Assembly (NCBI RefSeq): GCF_014205215.1
Contig: NZ_JACHNC010000001.1
Coordinates: 5,266,501 to 5,330,500, forward strand
Origin: Actinoplanes lobatus
Lineage (GTDB): Bacteria > Actinomycetota > Actinomycetes > Mycobacteriales > Micromonosporaceae
Length of the DNA: 64,000 bases
Reading direction: 5' to 3'
A model generated the notes under the pieces. That model was given only the letters and a program-made list of their open reading frames with translations, was not told the DNA's origin and ran no database searches. Shown here in pieces: positions 1 through 7,433 of this stretch (positions within the stretch are counted from its first letter, which is position 1; every line of letters starts with the position of its first letter). The position numbers and the translations under genes are program-made.

Positions 1-1
1 G

Positions 2-133
2 GCGAAGGTCATCCGCGGCGGCTCCTACCTGTGCCACGACTCCTACTGCAACCGGTACCGCAACGCCGCCCGGTCCTCCAACACGCCGGACTCCTCGACC
101 GGGAACACGGGGTTCCGTACAGTGGCCGCATGA
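2..133 (+). CDS. Formylglycine-generating enzyme, C-terminal fragment (5' end outside window)
   Basis: The 43 visible residues are the C-terminal end of an FGE-sulfatase (SUMF1) domain. They contain [20 protein letters not shown] followed by [15 protein letters not shown]. The two cysteines in CHDSYC match the active-site pair of known FGEs. FGEs oxidise a cysteine in sulfatases to formylglycine using oxygen and copper, and the NTPDSS...GFR segment is equally characteristic. The start lies upstream of the window. The stop TGA overlaps the ATG of the next reading frame (ATGA), which suggests translational coupling. The only sulfatase-fold gene in the window (16844-18640) has no CxPxR motif, so it is not an evident client. 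Confidence 0.88.
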   Translation, partial: AKVIRGGSYLCHDSYCNRYRNAARSSNTPDSSTGNTGFRTVAA

Positions 134-447
134 ACGGCGGATGGGTCTCGGTGTACTCCTCGAACGGCGGCGGTCGATTCTCCCTGGCCGATTGACTGGC
201 CCACCGCGGCATCGACTGGGACCCCTTCGAGGAGGGCGAGGTCCGCGGCGGCGTCATGTGCGGCCGCAACGACGAGACCGGCCGCTCGTGGTGCCGCTAC
301 TACCTGGACATCGACGCCGGCGCCCTGTGGCGGCTCGGCCTGCACCCCGAGCAGCCGCTGTCCCGGATCGTCAGCCGCCCGCCGGCGCCGTCACACGTCA
401 AGAAGATCCTGGCGGAACGGGCTGCACTCGCGGCGTGGCAGCGCTGA
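130..447 (+). pseudogene. Small unknown protein interrupted by an in-frame TGA
   Basis: The frame opens with an ATG overlapping the FGE stop and reads 21 codons to a TGA at 193-195. It then stays open in the same frame to a stop at 445-447. If that TGA is read as TGG (Trp), the junction becomes SLAD-W-LAHRGIDWDPF and the product is a 105-residue soluble protein ending ILAERAALAAWQR. The second part alone could start at ATG 256 (63 residues). I do not recognise the family. The simplest readings are a recent nonsense mutation or a sequencing error. No selenocysteine element was identified. Confidence 0.5.
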
Positions 448-551
448 AAACGGTCCGGACGGTGGAACGTACGGTCGTTGCGGCTGTTGCCGGGATATCG
501 GGTGACACGCGAGGGTAGCGGCTCCCCGGTTCCCGCACCCTCGGAGTCCGC

Positions 552-758
552 ATGCCCAGCCCAGCGCCCGCCCACCGCCGCTACCTCCAGGTGGCGGCCG
601 TCGCCGCGCTCGTCTTCATCGGCGCCGCGCTGGTGGTCTTCAGTGTTTCGCCCGCCGGGATTCTCGGCATGCTGACCTACAACCTGCTGCCGATCGCCTG
701 GCTCACCACCTGCTGCAGCCTCGCCGGGCTGGCGCTCGCCTCCATCCGCTACCGGTAA
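552..758 (+). CDS. Small two-helix membrane protein, unknown function
   Basis: This 68-residue protein is almost entirely two hydrophobic helices. The first is about residues 12-33 (VAAVAALVFIGAALVVFSV) and the second about 37-63 (ILGMLTYNLLPIAWLTTCC...). They are preceded by a basic N-terminus and followed by a short basic tail. No family is recognised and no partner gene adjoins it; a gap of about 105 bases separates it from the previous frame. The start is the first ATG of an open frame without a strong ribosome site. It could be spurious, but the hydrophobic pattern and codon bias favour a real gene. Confidence 0.45.
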   Translation: MPSPAPAHRRYLQVAAVAALVFIGAALVVFSVSPAGILGMLTYNLLPIAWLTTCCSLAGLALASIRYR

Positions 759-895
759 CCGGCCGCCATCCGCTCCCCGACCCGGTGCCGGCCGAGGGCC
801 GCCACGATCGCCTCCGGATCCGGGCCCGGCGGGACGAGCCATCCGCATACCCCGGCATTTCGCATCGGAACGCGGACGGCCGATACGGTTCCTCC

Positions 896-1732
896 ATGGC
901 CGAACCGCAGCTGCTCACCGCCTTCGCCGGGCACTGGACGGGCGACGGCACCGGCGTCACCGTGATCCTTCCGCCGCCCGGCACGGTCGGCTCCGGCGAG
1001 GTCCGCGGCGGCGCCCCGGCCACCCGCGAGTTCGCCCTGCTGGAACCGGGCCGCCTGGTCGAGCGGGTGGACGCCGTGGTGCTCTCCGGCGGCTCCGCCT
1101 TCGGCCTGGCCGCCGCCGACGGCGTGGTGGAACTGCTGCGCGAGCGCGGCCAGGGCTTCCCGACCAGCCTCGGCCCGGTGCCGATCGTCGTCGGCATGTC
1201 ACTGTTCGACGCGTCGGTCGCCGGGACGCCACCGGGTGCCGCTCAGGGCCGCGAGGCGGCTCTCGCCGCGTTGAGCGGACAACCCTTCCCCACCGGTACG
1301 GTCGGCGCCGGCACCGGAGCCACCACCGGCACGTGGCGGGGTCTCGCCGAGCCCGGTGGGCTGGGCCGCGCCACCGGGCACGCCGGCGCCGCGACGGTGG
1401 AGGTGGTCGTCGCCGTGAACGCGTGGGGCGACGTCCTCGGGGCCGACCGGCCGCCGGTGGCGAGCGTGGCCACCCCGTTCCCGGGGGAGAACACCACGCT
1501 CGCCGTGGTGCTCACCGACGCCCGGCTCACCAAGACCGACTGCTACCTGCTGGCGCAGAGCGGCCACACCGGGTTCGCCCGGGCCCTGCACCCGGCGCAC
1601 TCCCGCTACGACGGGGACGCCGTGGTGGCGCTGGCCACCGGCGCGGTCGAGGCCGACCTGGACCTGCTGCGCGCGGTCACCGCCGAGGTGATGGCGGCGG
1701 CGATCCGCGACGCCGTGGTCAGGCGGCCGTGA
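896..1732 (+). CDS. P1 family (DmpA/S58-type) peptidase
   Basis: This 278-residue protein has the hallmarks of the self-processing P1/DmpA aminopeptidase family. It has DAVVLSGGSAFGLAAADGV near residues 60-80, VNAWGDV near 180, and a GENTTLAVVLTDA segment near 200 followed by YDGDAVVALATGAV. In this family the precursor is cleaved before a Ser/Thr nucleophile, which becomes the N-terminus of the beta chain. The NTT threonine is the likely nucleophile here. The cytoplasmic enzyme would release N-terminal residues from peptides or amides. The frame is open upstream to 785, but ATG 896 (MAEPQLLTAFAG) fits the family N-terminus better. Its 3' end overlaps the convergent MerR gene by 14 bases. Confidence 0.85.
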   Translation: MAEPQLLTAFAGHWTGDGTGVTVILPPPGTVGSGEVRGGAPATREFALLEPGRLVERVDAVVLSGGSAFGLAAADGVVELLRERGQGFPTSLGPVPIVVGMSLFDASVAGTPPGAAQGREAALAALSGQPFPTGTVGAGTGATTGTWRGLAEPGGLGRATGHAGAATVEVVVAVNAWGDVLGADRPPVASVATPFPGENTTLAVVLTDARLTKTDCYLLAQSGHTGFARALHPAHSRYDGDAVVALATGAVEADLDLLRAVTAEVMAAAIRDAVVRRP

Positions 1733-2534
1733 CCGGGGCCTGGAGCTCGGTGACCCACCGGTCGCGGTCCTCCGGGCACTCCAGGGTCACCTCACGCGGG
1801 TAGCCGGCGGACCGGAAGCCGTTGCCGTCGATCCACCGGGCCAGGGCCTGCCCGGTCGGCACCACGGCGTCCATCGAGCCGCGGTGCACGATGGTGGCGG
1901 CCTGCCCCACGGCCGGCAGATCGCGGACCTCGAAGTCGCCGGCGCCGGGCGCGACCGAGACGGTCATGCCGGCGTGCACCGTGATCCGGCCCTCGGGGGC
2001 GTCCTCGTACCAGGCGATGCCCGGCCCGGTCGGGGTGACCCCGGCCGTCTCCAGCCGCCGGCACAGCTCGTCGTAGAGCGGCCCGATCACCGGGCCGATG
2101 TCCTCCGGCTGGTAGCTGGCGGCCGTCGCGGTCAGCGCGGCGACCCGCACCGCCGGGACGGACTTGAGGACGACGTCGTTGGTGGGCATGTGCCCCTCAC
2201 TCTCGATGGCACGGAGACGCGCCTCGACCTGGACCAGCCGGGCGGTGGCCTCGGCCACCGACGCCGCCAGCTCGGCCCGCCGCAACCGGAGCATGCCCCG
2301 CAGCTCGCCGCTGCTGAGCGTGCCGTCGATGATCTCGTGCACCTGGTGCAGCGTGAACCCGAGATCCTTGAGCGCGATGATCCGGTTGAGCCGGGCCAGC
2401 TGGGCGGCCGTGTAGTGCCGGTAGCCGGTGGCCGGGTCGACGTGGGCCGGCCGCAGCAACCCGATGGCGTCGTAGTGGCGCAGCATCCGGATCGACACGC
2501 GGCCGTGCCGGGCGAAGTCTCCTATGGCGAACAT
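1719..2534 (-). CDS. MerR family transcriptional regulator with GyrI-like effector domain
   Basis: This 271-residue regulator begins MFAIGDFARHGRVSIRMLRHYDAIGLL, the classic MerR winged-helix start. GYRHYTAAQLARLNRIIALKDLGF follows, then a coiled-coil dimerisation helix (about residues 75-115). The C-terminal 150 residues resemble the GyrI-like/BltR-type small-molecule-binding domain (AGMTVSVAPGAGDFEVRDLPAVGQAATIVHRG). No conserved cysteines typical of metal-sensing MerR proteins are seen, so an organic ligand is more likely. The start at 2534 places the HTH at the N-terminus. A palindromic element with 19-bp promoter spacing lies directly upstream. The LLM oxidoreductase gene is divergent and may be the target. 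Confidence 0.88.
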   Translation of the reverse strand: MFAIGDFARHGRVSIRMLRHYDAIGLLRPAHVDPATGYRHYTAAQLARLNRIIALKDLGFTLHQVHEIIDGTLSSGELRGMLRLRRAELAASVAEATARLVQVEARLRAIESEGHMPTNDVVLKSVPAVRVAALTATAASYQPEDIGPVIGPLYDELCRRLETAGVTPTGPGIAWYEDAPEGRITVHAGMTVSVAPGAGDFEVRDLPAVGQAATIVHRGSMDAVVPTGQALARWIDGNGFRSAGYPREVTLECPEDRDRWVTELQAPVTAA

Positions 2535-2543
2535 GACAACTCC

Positions 2544-2574
2544 GAGTTCACTGCCTGACACCGTGTGAGGGTCA
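2544..2574 (-). promoter_or_regulatory. MerR-type promoter/operator
   Basis: Reading the minus strand, a -35-like TTGACC is followed by a 17-bp near-palindrome (2554-2570, CCTCACACGGTGTCAGG) and then TGAACT, 19 bases after the -35. A long 19-bp spacer carrying the operator is the signature of MerR-activated promoters. It sits 10-40 bases upstream of the MerR start and also lies in front of the divergent LLM gene. Autoregulation is inferred. Confidence 0.55.
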
Positions 2575-2592
2575 ACAACCTGATATTGCTGT

Positions 2593-3600
2593 GTGATGCT
2601 CGTTGACTATGCCGCGCCCGTCGCGGCCTCCCCGGCCGAGGCCGAAGCGGCGGCGGTCTCCGCGGAACAGGTGGGGTACGACGGCTTCGCGGCGGCCGAG
2701 ACGAAGCACGACGTCTTCACCACCCTGACCCTGGTCGCGCGGGCCACCTCCCGGATCGCCCTGCAATCCGGGATCGCGGTGGCCTTCGCCCGTAACCCGA
2801 TGACCGTGGCGGTCCTCGCCAACGACCTGCAACTGATCTCCGAGGGCCGGTTCCGGCTCGGGCTGGGCTCGCAGGTGCGCCCGCACATCGAGCGGCGGTT
2901 CGCGATGCCGTGGAGCCGCCCGGCCGCGCGGATGGAGGAGTTCGTGTCGGCGCTGCGGGCGATCTGGCACTCGTGGGCGACCGGCGAGCGGCTGATGTTC
3001 CGCGGCGAGTTCTACCGGCACACGCTGATGTCCGAGTTCTTCGACCCGGGGCCGAACCCGTTCGGCATTCCGGGGGTGGAGCTGGCCGCGGTCGGCGAGC
3101 GGATGGTGGCGGCCGCCGGCCGGGTCGCCGACGGGCTGCTGGTGCACCCGCTGACCAGCCGGTCCTATCTCGGGGAGCGGATCGTCCCGGCGCTGCGGGC
3201 GGCCCGCGGCGGCGGACTGGACGGTTTCGGCATCGAGATGAGCGCCATGGTGGTGCTCGGCGCCGACGAGGCGGCCCGGAGCCGGGCGGAGCAGGCGGTG
3301 CGGCGGCAGATCGCCTTCTACGCGTCGACCCCCGCCTACCGGCCGGTGCTGGAGCTGCACGGCTGGGGTGAGCTGGCGGACCGGCTCAACACGCTGTCCC
3401 GGCGGCAGGCGTGGGCCGAGATGGCCGCCGAGATCAGCGACGACGTGCTGGACTGTTTCGCGGTGTCCGGCGACCCGGCGACGGTGGCCGCCGGGCTGCG
3501 GGAGCGGTTCGCCGGCACGATCGACCGGATCTCGCTCTACACCCCGTACGAGGCGGACCGCTACCAGCTGGCGGCGGTCCGCTCCGCGCTCCGGGGCTGA
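2593..3600 (+). CDS. LLM class F420-dependent oxidoreductase (TIGR03617-like)
   Basis: This 335-residue protein has the luciferase-like TIM-barrel fold. It has ETKHDVFTTLTLVARATSRIALQSGIAVAFARNPM near residues 35-75, then DLQLISEGRFRLGLGSQV. Later comes GIPGVELAAVGERMVAAAGRVADGLLVHPLTS, the usual cofactor-adjacent region, and a C-terminal FAVSGDPATVAAGLRERF segment. This arrangement is typical of mycobacterial and actinomycete F420-dependent LLM proteins, which transfer hydride from F420H2; the substrate cannot be told. GTG 2593 and ATG 2596 are adjacent possible starts. It is divergent from the MerR gene, so control by that regulator is plausible. An FMN-dependent role cannot be excluded. 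Confidence 0.82.
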   Translation: MMLVDYAAPVAASPAEAEAAAVSAEQVGYDGFAAAETKHDVFTTLTLVARATSRIALQSGIAVAFARNPMTVAVLANDLQLISEGRFRLGLGSQVRPHIERRFAMPWSRPAARMEEFVSALRAIWHSWATGERLMFRGEFYRHTLMSEFFDPGPNPFGIPGVELAAVGERMVAAAGRVADGLLVHPLTSRSYLGERIVPALRAARGGGLDGFGIEMSAMVVLGADEAARSRAEQAVRRQIAFYASTPAYRPVLELHGWGELADRLNTLSRRQAWAEMAAEISDDVLDCFAVSGDPATVAAGLRERFAGTIDRISLYTPYEADRYQLAAVRSALRG

Positions 3601-3604
3601 CCGG

Positions 3605-3958
3605 CTAGGCGGAGAACTCCACCTTGTCCGGGTAGAAGGCGACGTGACCCTTGATCGCGGCGACCGCGTCGTAGGGTTCCTGGTACTCCCAGACGGCGTC
3701 CGGCGCGCCGGGCAGGGAGTAGTAGGTGGCGTCGCCCTTGTACGGGCAGTAGGACGTGGTGCTGCTGCGCTCCAGCACGGCCGGGTCGACGTCGGCGAGC
3801 GGCACGTACCGGACCGGCGGATAGTGCGCCTCCTGGAGCAGCAGCGCGTTCTCGGTCTCCGCGATCACCCGGCCGCCGGCGGTGACCACGACCTTCTCCC
3901 CGGCCGGGGTGATCGTGATCGGGTGGTCCGGGCCGGGTTCCCATCGAGGTTTGGCCAT
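3605..3958 (-). CDS. DUF427 domain protein
   Basis: This 117-residue protein is a single DUF427 beta-tent domain. It shows VVTAGGRVIAETENALLLQEAHYPPVRYVPLADVD, followed by SYCPYKGDATYYSL and ending EPYDAVAAIKGHVAFYPDKVEF. The CPYKGDATY core and FYPDKV end are the conserved family features. The biochemical role is not established, although the fold suggests small-ligand binding. The start ATG at 3958 (MAKPRWEPGPDHP) gives the expected single-domain length. It lies just downstream of the QorB-like SDR gene on the same strand (23-base gap) and may be cotranscribed with it. Confidence 0.85.
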   Translation of the reverse strand: MAKPRWEPGPDHPITITPAGEKVVVTAGGRVIAETENALLLQEAHYPPVRYVPLADVDPAVLERSSTTSYCPYKGDATYYSLPGAPDAVWEYQEPYDAVAAIKGHVAFYPDKVEFSA

Positions 3959-3981
3959 GAAAGGGAGCCTACCCATCCGTC

Positions 3982-4836
3982 TCAGCCTTTGAGGGCGGTT
4001 GCGACCGCCTCGGCCAGCGGGGTGGTGGAGCGGCCGATCAGCCGGGACAGGGTGCCGGTGCTGTCGTCCAGGTGCCCGTCCCGGATCTTGACGTCGGTGT
4101 CCGCGAACAGGTCGGCGAACTGCCCGGGCAGGCCGGCGGTGACCAGCGCGGCCCGGTAATCGTCGGCCGGCAGGTCCTGGTACGCCACCGGGGCGCCGGT
4201 CTGGCGGGCCACCTCGGCGGCCAGTTCGGCCATGGTGAACGGCTGGTCGCCGGCCAGCTCGTGGACGCCGGGCTCGCCGCGCAGCAGCACGACGGCGGCC
4301 GCCTCGGCGAAGTCGGCGCGGGTGGCGGCGGCGATCCGGCCGTCGCCGGCGCTGCCGAGCAGGGCGCCGTGCTCGACGGCCGGGCCGAACGAGGCCGCGT
4401 AGTTCTCGATGTACCACCCGTTGCGCAGCAGGGCGAACGGGATGCCGGACGCCGCCACGACCTGCTCGGTGGCCAGGTGCTCGGGGGCCAGCCCGATCGG
4501 CGACGTGTCGGCCCGCAGGATGCTGGTGTAGGCCAGGAAGCCCACCCCGGCCGCCTTGGCCGCCTCGACGACCGCGGTGTGCTGGGAGACCCGCTGCCCG
4601 ATCGCGTTGCCGGAGATCAGCAGCAGTCGGTCGACCCCGGCGAACGCGGCGGCCAGGGTCTCCGGGCGGTCGTAGTCGGCCTCGCGCACCTGGACCCCGA
4701 GGGCGGCCAAACCGGCGGCCTTCGTGGTGTCCCGGGCCGTGGCGACGATGTCGCCGGGGGCGGCGCCGCGCGCGATGAGCGCGTCGACGACGAGGCGGCC
4801 CAGGTGTCCGGTGGCTCCGGTGACGGCGATGGTCAT
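3982..4836 (-). CDS. NAD(P)H-binding SDR, QorB/NmrA-like quinone oxidoreductase
   Basis: This 284-residue protein has an N-terminal Rossmann motif (MTIAVTGATGHLGRLVVDAL) and VREADYDRPETLAAAFAGVDRLLLISG. Next is an atypical-SDR segment, YTSILRADTSPIGLAPEHLATE, where quinone reductase 2 (QorB) binds NADPH without a normal catalytic Tyr-Lys pair. It probably reduces quinones or acts as a redox sensor in the cytoplasm. The start at 4836 is supported by a GGAAGG ribosome site about 8 bases upstream. It is divergent from an HxlR regulator, with a perfect inverted repeat between them. HxlR-QorB pairs of this kind respond to electrophiles or disulfide stress in other bacteria. Confidence 0.85.
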   Translation of the reverse strand: MTIAVTGATGHLGRLVVDALIARGAAPGDIVATARDTTKAAGLAALGVQVREADYDRPETLAAAFAGVDRLLLISGNAIGQRVSQHTAVVEAAKAAGVGFLAYTSILRADTSPIGLAPEHLATEQVVAASGIPFALLRNGWYIENYAASFGPAVEHGALLGSAGDGRIAAATRADFAEAAAVVLLRGEPGVHELAGDQPFTMAELAAEVARQTGAPVAYQDLPADDYRAALVTAGLPGQFADLFADTDVKIRDGHLDDSTGTLSRLIGRSTTPLAEAVATALKG

Positions 4837-4886
4837 GGTGGTTCCTTCCAGGTGCTCTCGGAAAGTGAGCGGTGACGAGAAGGATG

Positions 4887-4907
4887 GCACTAACTTTTAG
4901 TTAGTGC
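4887..4907. promoter_or_regulatory. HxlR operator: GCACTAAC-N5-GTTAGTGC inverted repeat
   Basis: A perfect 8-bp inverted repeat with spacer TTTTA lies in the 86-base gap between the divergent QorB-like and HxlR genes. Its position 16 bases before the HxlR start and 51 before the SDR start fits a shared repressor site. HxlR/QorR-type operators of similar ACTAA...TTAGT form are known. Confidence 0.7.
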
Positions 4908-4922
4908 AACCGCACTGGTAAG

Positions 4923-5300
4923 GTGACCGGCGTGGATGAGGACTTCGCGGCCAGCGTGTTCGAGCGGAACTGCGCCTCCCGTGGCGTCCTGACCGACATC
5001 ACCGGCCGCTGGGGCAGCCTGGCGCTGGGCGCGCTGCACGAGGGGGCGTTCCGGTTCAACGCCCTGCGCCGCCGGGTCGACGGGGTGAGCGAGAAGATGC
5101 TGGCCCAGACGCTTCAGGCACTGGAACGTGACGGCCTGGTCCGGCGCGAGGTGCAGGCCACCATCCCGCCCCGGGTGGAGTACAGCCTCACCGATCTCGG
5201 CGAGCGGGTCGCCGCCAAGATGAAGGAACTCATCGTCCTGGTCGAGGGCGAGATGGATCAGGTTCGCGTGGCGCAGGAGGCGTACGACCGGGCGCATTGA
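4923..5300 (+). CDS. HxlR family winged-helix regulator
   Basis: This 125-residue regulator has the HxlR layout. An N-terminal cysteine region (FERNCASRGVLTDITGRWGSLALGAL) leads into the winged helix (FRFNALRRRVDGVSEKMLAQTLQALERDGLVRREV) and the wing (PPRVEYSLTDLGERV). In HxlR/QorR/HypR proteins the N-terminal Cys just before the first helix senses disulfide or aldehyde stress, and Cys17 here is in that position. The start is GTG 4923. The gene is divergent from the QorB-like SDR, and the operator between them suggests that it represses both. The LTDIT..W pattern makes a MarR assignment unlikely. Confidence 0.88.
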   Translation: MTGVDEDFAASVFERNCASRGVLTDITGRWGSLALGALHEGAFRFNALRRRVDGVSEKMLAQTLQALERDGLVRREVQATIPPRVEYSLTDLGERVAAKMKELIVLVEGEMDQVRVAQEAYDRAH

Positions 5301-5313
5301 TAGGTTTTCGGTC

Positions 5314-5664
5314 GTGAGCTCCGACGCCCCGATCCAGGCCGACGTCCCGCCCTCCGGCACCGGCTGCGCCGAGTGTCTCGGCACCGGTGGCTGGTGGTTC
5401 CACCTGCGCCGGTGCGCCCGCTGCGGCCACGTGGGCTGCTGCGACTCCTCGCCCTCACAGCACGCCACCGCCCACTGGAGGCAGACCGGGCACCCGGTCA
5501 TCCAGTCGTTCGAGCCCGGCGAGGACTGGTTCTGGGACTTCGACAGCGAGCAGGCCGGCTCCGGTCCCGAGCTGGCGCCGCCCACCAGTCACCCGGCCGG
5601 CCAGCCGGCCCCCGGCCCGGCCGGCGCCGTCCCGGCGGACTGGGCAAGTCGTCTGAACCGCTGA
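5314..5664 (+). CDS. UBP-type zinc finger domain protein
   Basis: This 116-residue protein has an N-terminal ZnF-UBP domain (about residues 17-77). It has GCAECLGTGGWWFHLRRCARCGHVGCCDSSPSQHATAHW followed by HPVIQSFEPGEDWFWDF. The Cys/His ligands of the ubiquitin-carboxyl-terminus-binding fold are all visible. The remainder is a Pro/Gly-rich tail. Bacterial members are common in actinomycetes, but their ligand is unknown, since most bacteria lack ubiquitin. The start is GTG 5314, 13 bases after the HxlR stop, so cotranscription with HxlR is possible. A strong hairpin overlaps its stop codon. Confidence 0.87.
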   Translation: MSSDAPIQADVPPSGTGCAECLGTGGWWFHLRRCARCGHVGCCDSSPSQHATAHWRQTGHPVIQSFEPGEDWFWDFDSEQAGSGPELAPPTSHPAGQPAPGPAGAVPADWASRLNR

Positions 5665-5686
5665 ACCATCCGGAACCGGATGGTTC
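5663..5686. terminator. Hairpin terminator after the UBP zinc-finger gene
   Basis: A perfect 10-bp stem (GAACCATCCG / CGGATGGTTC) with loop GAAC overlaps the stop codon at 5662-5664. There is no U-tract, as is common in actinomycete terminators. It separates the HxlR unit from the chemoreceptor gene. Confidence 0.65.
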
Positions 5687-5778
5687 GCCGGCCGGACCAG
5701 CCGGCGGGTGAAGCGTCTCTCCTCAGATGACGCCCGGCACGGTCGATGGACCCGTACACCGGCTGTGAGGGAGGGCAC

Positions 5779-7338
5779 GTGCGCGGGCTACACGACATCG
5801 GTATCGCCAAGAGGCTGGGCGTCATCGTCACCACCGGCGCGGTCGCGCTCGGCGCGATGGCGACGGTCACCCTGGCCGGACAGTCGGCGCTGTCCACCCA
5901 GGCCGAGAAGATGCGCAGCCTGGAAGCCTGTCTCGCGGCGATGAACCATCTCAACAACCGCCAGAGCGAGTTGAAGGTGGACGCCTACCGGTCCGCGCTC
6001 GGGCACGACGTGAGCGGCGACGCGGTCGACGACGTCGACTCCGCGACCAGCGCCGCCGACGCCGTCGAGGGGTGCGGCCTGTCCACCGCCATGCTTCAGG
6101 AGTTCCAGGGCTACCGCCCGGACTTCGCCGACTTCAACACCTTCATCACCGACTTCGTCGCCGCCGGTGTGGCGAACCCGAAGTCGGTGGTCGGCCGGAC
6201 CGACGACATCGCCGAGCGCAACAACAAGACCGACGACGAACTCGACGCGCTCACCGAGAAGGTGGAGGCCGAGATCGCCGTGCAGAAGGCGGAGATGGCC
6301 GACACCGTCAGCTCCACCCGTACGATGACGATCGTGGTGGCCGGAATCGGCCTGGCCCTGCTGATCGGCATGGCCGTCCCGATGGTCCGGTCGATCCTCG
6401 GCCCGATCCGCAAGCTGGGCGTGGTGATCGACGCCCTGGACCGCGGCGACCTCACCGCCCGCTCCGAGATCACCAGCCGCGACGAGATCGGCACCATGGC
6501 CGCCGGCCTGGACCGCTCGCTGGACAAGCTGCGCCAGTCGATGCGGACCATCGCCGAGGGCGCCGGCGGGCTCGCCACCGCGTCGAACCAGCTGGCCGGC
6601 GTCTCCGCCCAGATCGCCGACGCCGCCGACAACACCGACCGGCAGAGCACCTCGGCGTCCGACGAGGCCGACGAGATCTCCCGCAACGTGCAGACGGTCG
6701 CGGCCGGCTCCGAGGAGATGGGCCTGTCGATCCGGGAGATCTCCCGCAACACCAGCGAGGCCGCCCAGATCGCCTCGATCGCGGTGACCGAGGCCGCCCG
6801 CGCCACCGACACCATCCGTCAGCTCGGCGAGTCATCCGCCGAGATCGGCAACGTCATCAAGCTGATCACGTCGATCGCCGAGCAGACCAACCTGCTCGCC
6901 CTCAACGCCACCATCGAGGCGGCCCGGGCCGGCGACGCCGGCAAGGGGTTCGCCGTGGTCGCCTCCGAGGTCAAGGACCTCGCCCAGGAGACCGCCCGCG
7001 CGACCGAGGACATCCACCGCCGGGTCAACGCCATCCAGCAGGACACCGGCGGCGCGGTCGAGGTCATCAACCGCATCTCCGAGGTCATCGCCCAGATCAA
7101 CGACTTCCAGACCACGATCGCCTCGGCGGTCGAGCAGCAGACCGCCACCACCGGCGAGATGAGCCGCAGCATCGCCGAGGTCGCCGCCGGTTCCAGCCGG
7201 ATCGCGGCGAACATCGGCGACGTCTCCGCGGCCAGCGCGGCCACGGTCGGCGGCGTCACGCAGACCCGGGAGGCCAGTGCGGCGGTGTCGCGTACCGCCG
7301 ACGAGTTGCGCGGCCTGGTCGGCACGTTCACCTTCTGA
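5779..7338 (+). CDS. Methyl-accepting chemotaxis protein
   Basis: This 519-residue transmembrane chemoreceptor has a first helix near residues 12-35. A roughly 150-residue extracellular helical sensor domain follows. The second helix (TMTIVVAGIGLALLIGMAVPMV) leads into a HAMP linker (GPIRKLGVVIDALDRGDLTARSEI...) and a long cytoplasmic coiled coil. The signalling tip carries IAEQTNLLALNATIEAARAG then GKGFAVVASEVKDLA, the interaction hairpin for CheA/CheW. GTG 5779 is preferred over the upstream ATG 5746 because GAGGGAGGG lies just before it. No che genes are nearby, so the ligand and partner array are unknown. In Actinoplanes-type hosts such receptors serve motile spores. Confidence 0.9.
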   Translation: MRGLHDIGIAKRLGVIVTTGAVALGAMATVTLAGQSALSTQAEKMRSLEACLAAMNHLNNRQSELKVDAYRSALGHDVSGDAVDDVDSATSAADAVEGCGLSTAMLQEFQGYRPDFADFNTFITDFVAAGVANPKSVVGRTDDIAERNNKTDDELDALTEKVEAEIAVQKAEMADTVSSTRTMTIVVAGIGLALLIGMAVPMVRSILGPIRKLGVVIDALDRGDLTARSEITSRDEIGTMAAGLDRSLDKLRQSMRTIAEGAGGLATASNQLAGVSAQIADAADNTDRQSTSASDEADEISRNVQTVAAGSEEMGLSIREISRNTSEAAQIASIAVTEAARATDTIRQLGESSAEIGNVIKLITSIAEQTNLLALNATIEAARAGDAGKGFAVVASEVKDLAQETARATEDIHRRVNAIQQDTGGAVEVINRISEVIAQINDFQTTIASAVEQQTATTGEMSRSIAEVAAGSSRIAANIGDVSAASAATVGGVTQTREASAAVSRTADELRGLVGTFTF

Positions 7339-7353
7339 GTCGTCTCCAGCCCC

Positions 7354-7384
7354 GGGGCCGGTCGCCGTCACGGCGGCCGGCCCC
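7354..7384. terminator. Hairpin terminator after the chemoreceptor gene
   Basis: There is an 8-bp GGGGCCGG/CCGGCCCC outer stem with an inner CGCCG-tca-CGGCG stem, 16 bases past the stop. It is a GC-rich compound hairpin without a U-tract, between the chemoreceptor and the diguanylate cyclase. Confidence 0.65.
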
Positions 7385-7433
7385 GCGGCCGTCCGTTCCT
7401 CAAGGCCCTGGGGGACCTGCCGATGAAGATGCC

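Noticed and set aside
193..195. TGA as a selenocysteine codon
   Set aside because: No selenocysteine insertion structure was identified, such hosts rarely use selenocysteine, and a single TGG-to-TGA change explains the break.
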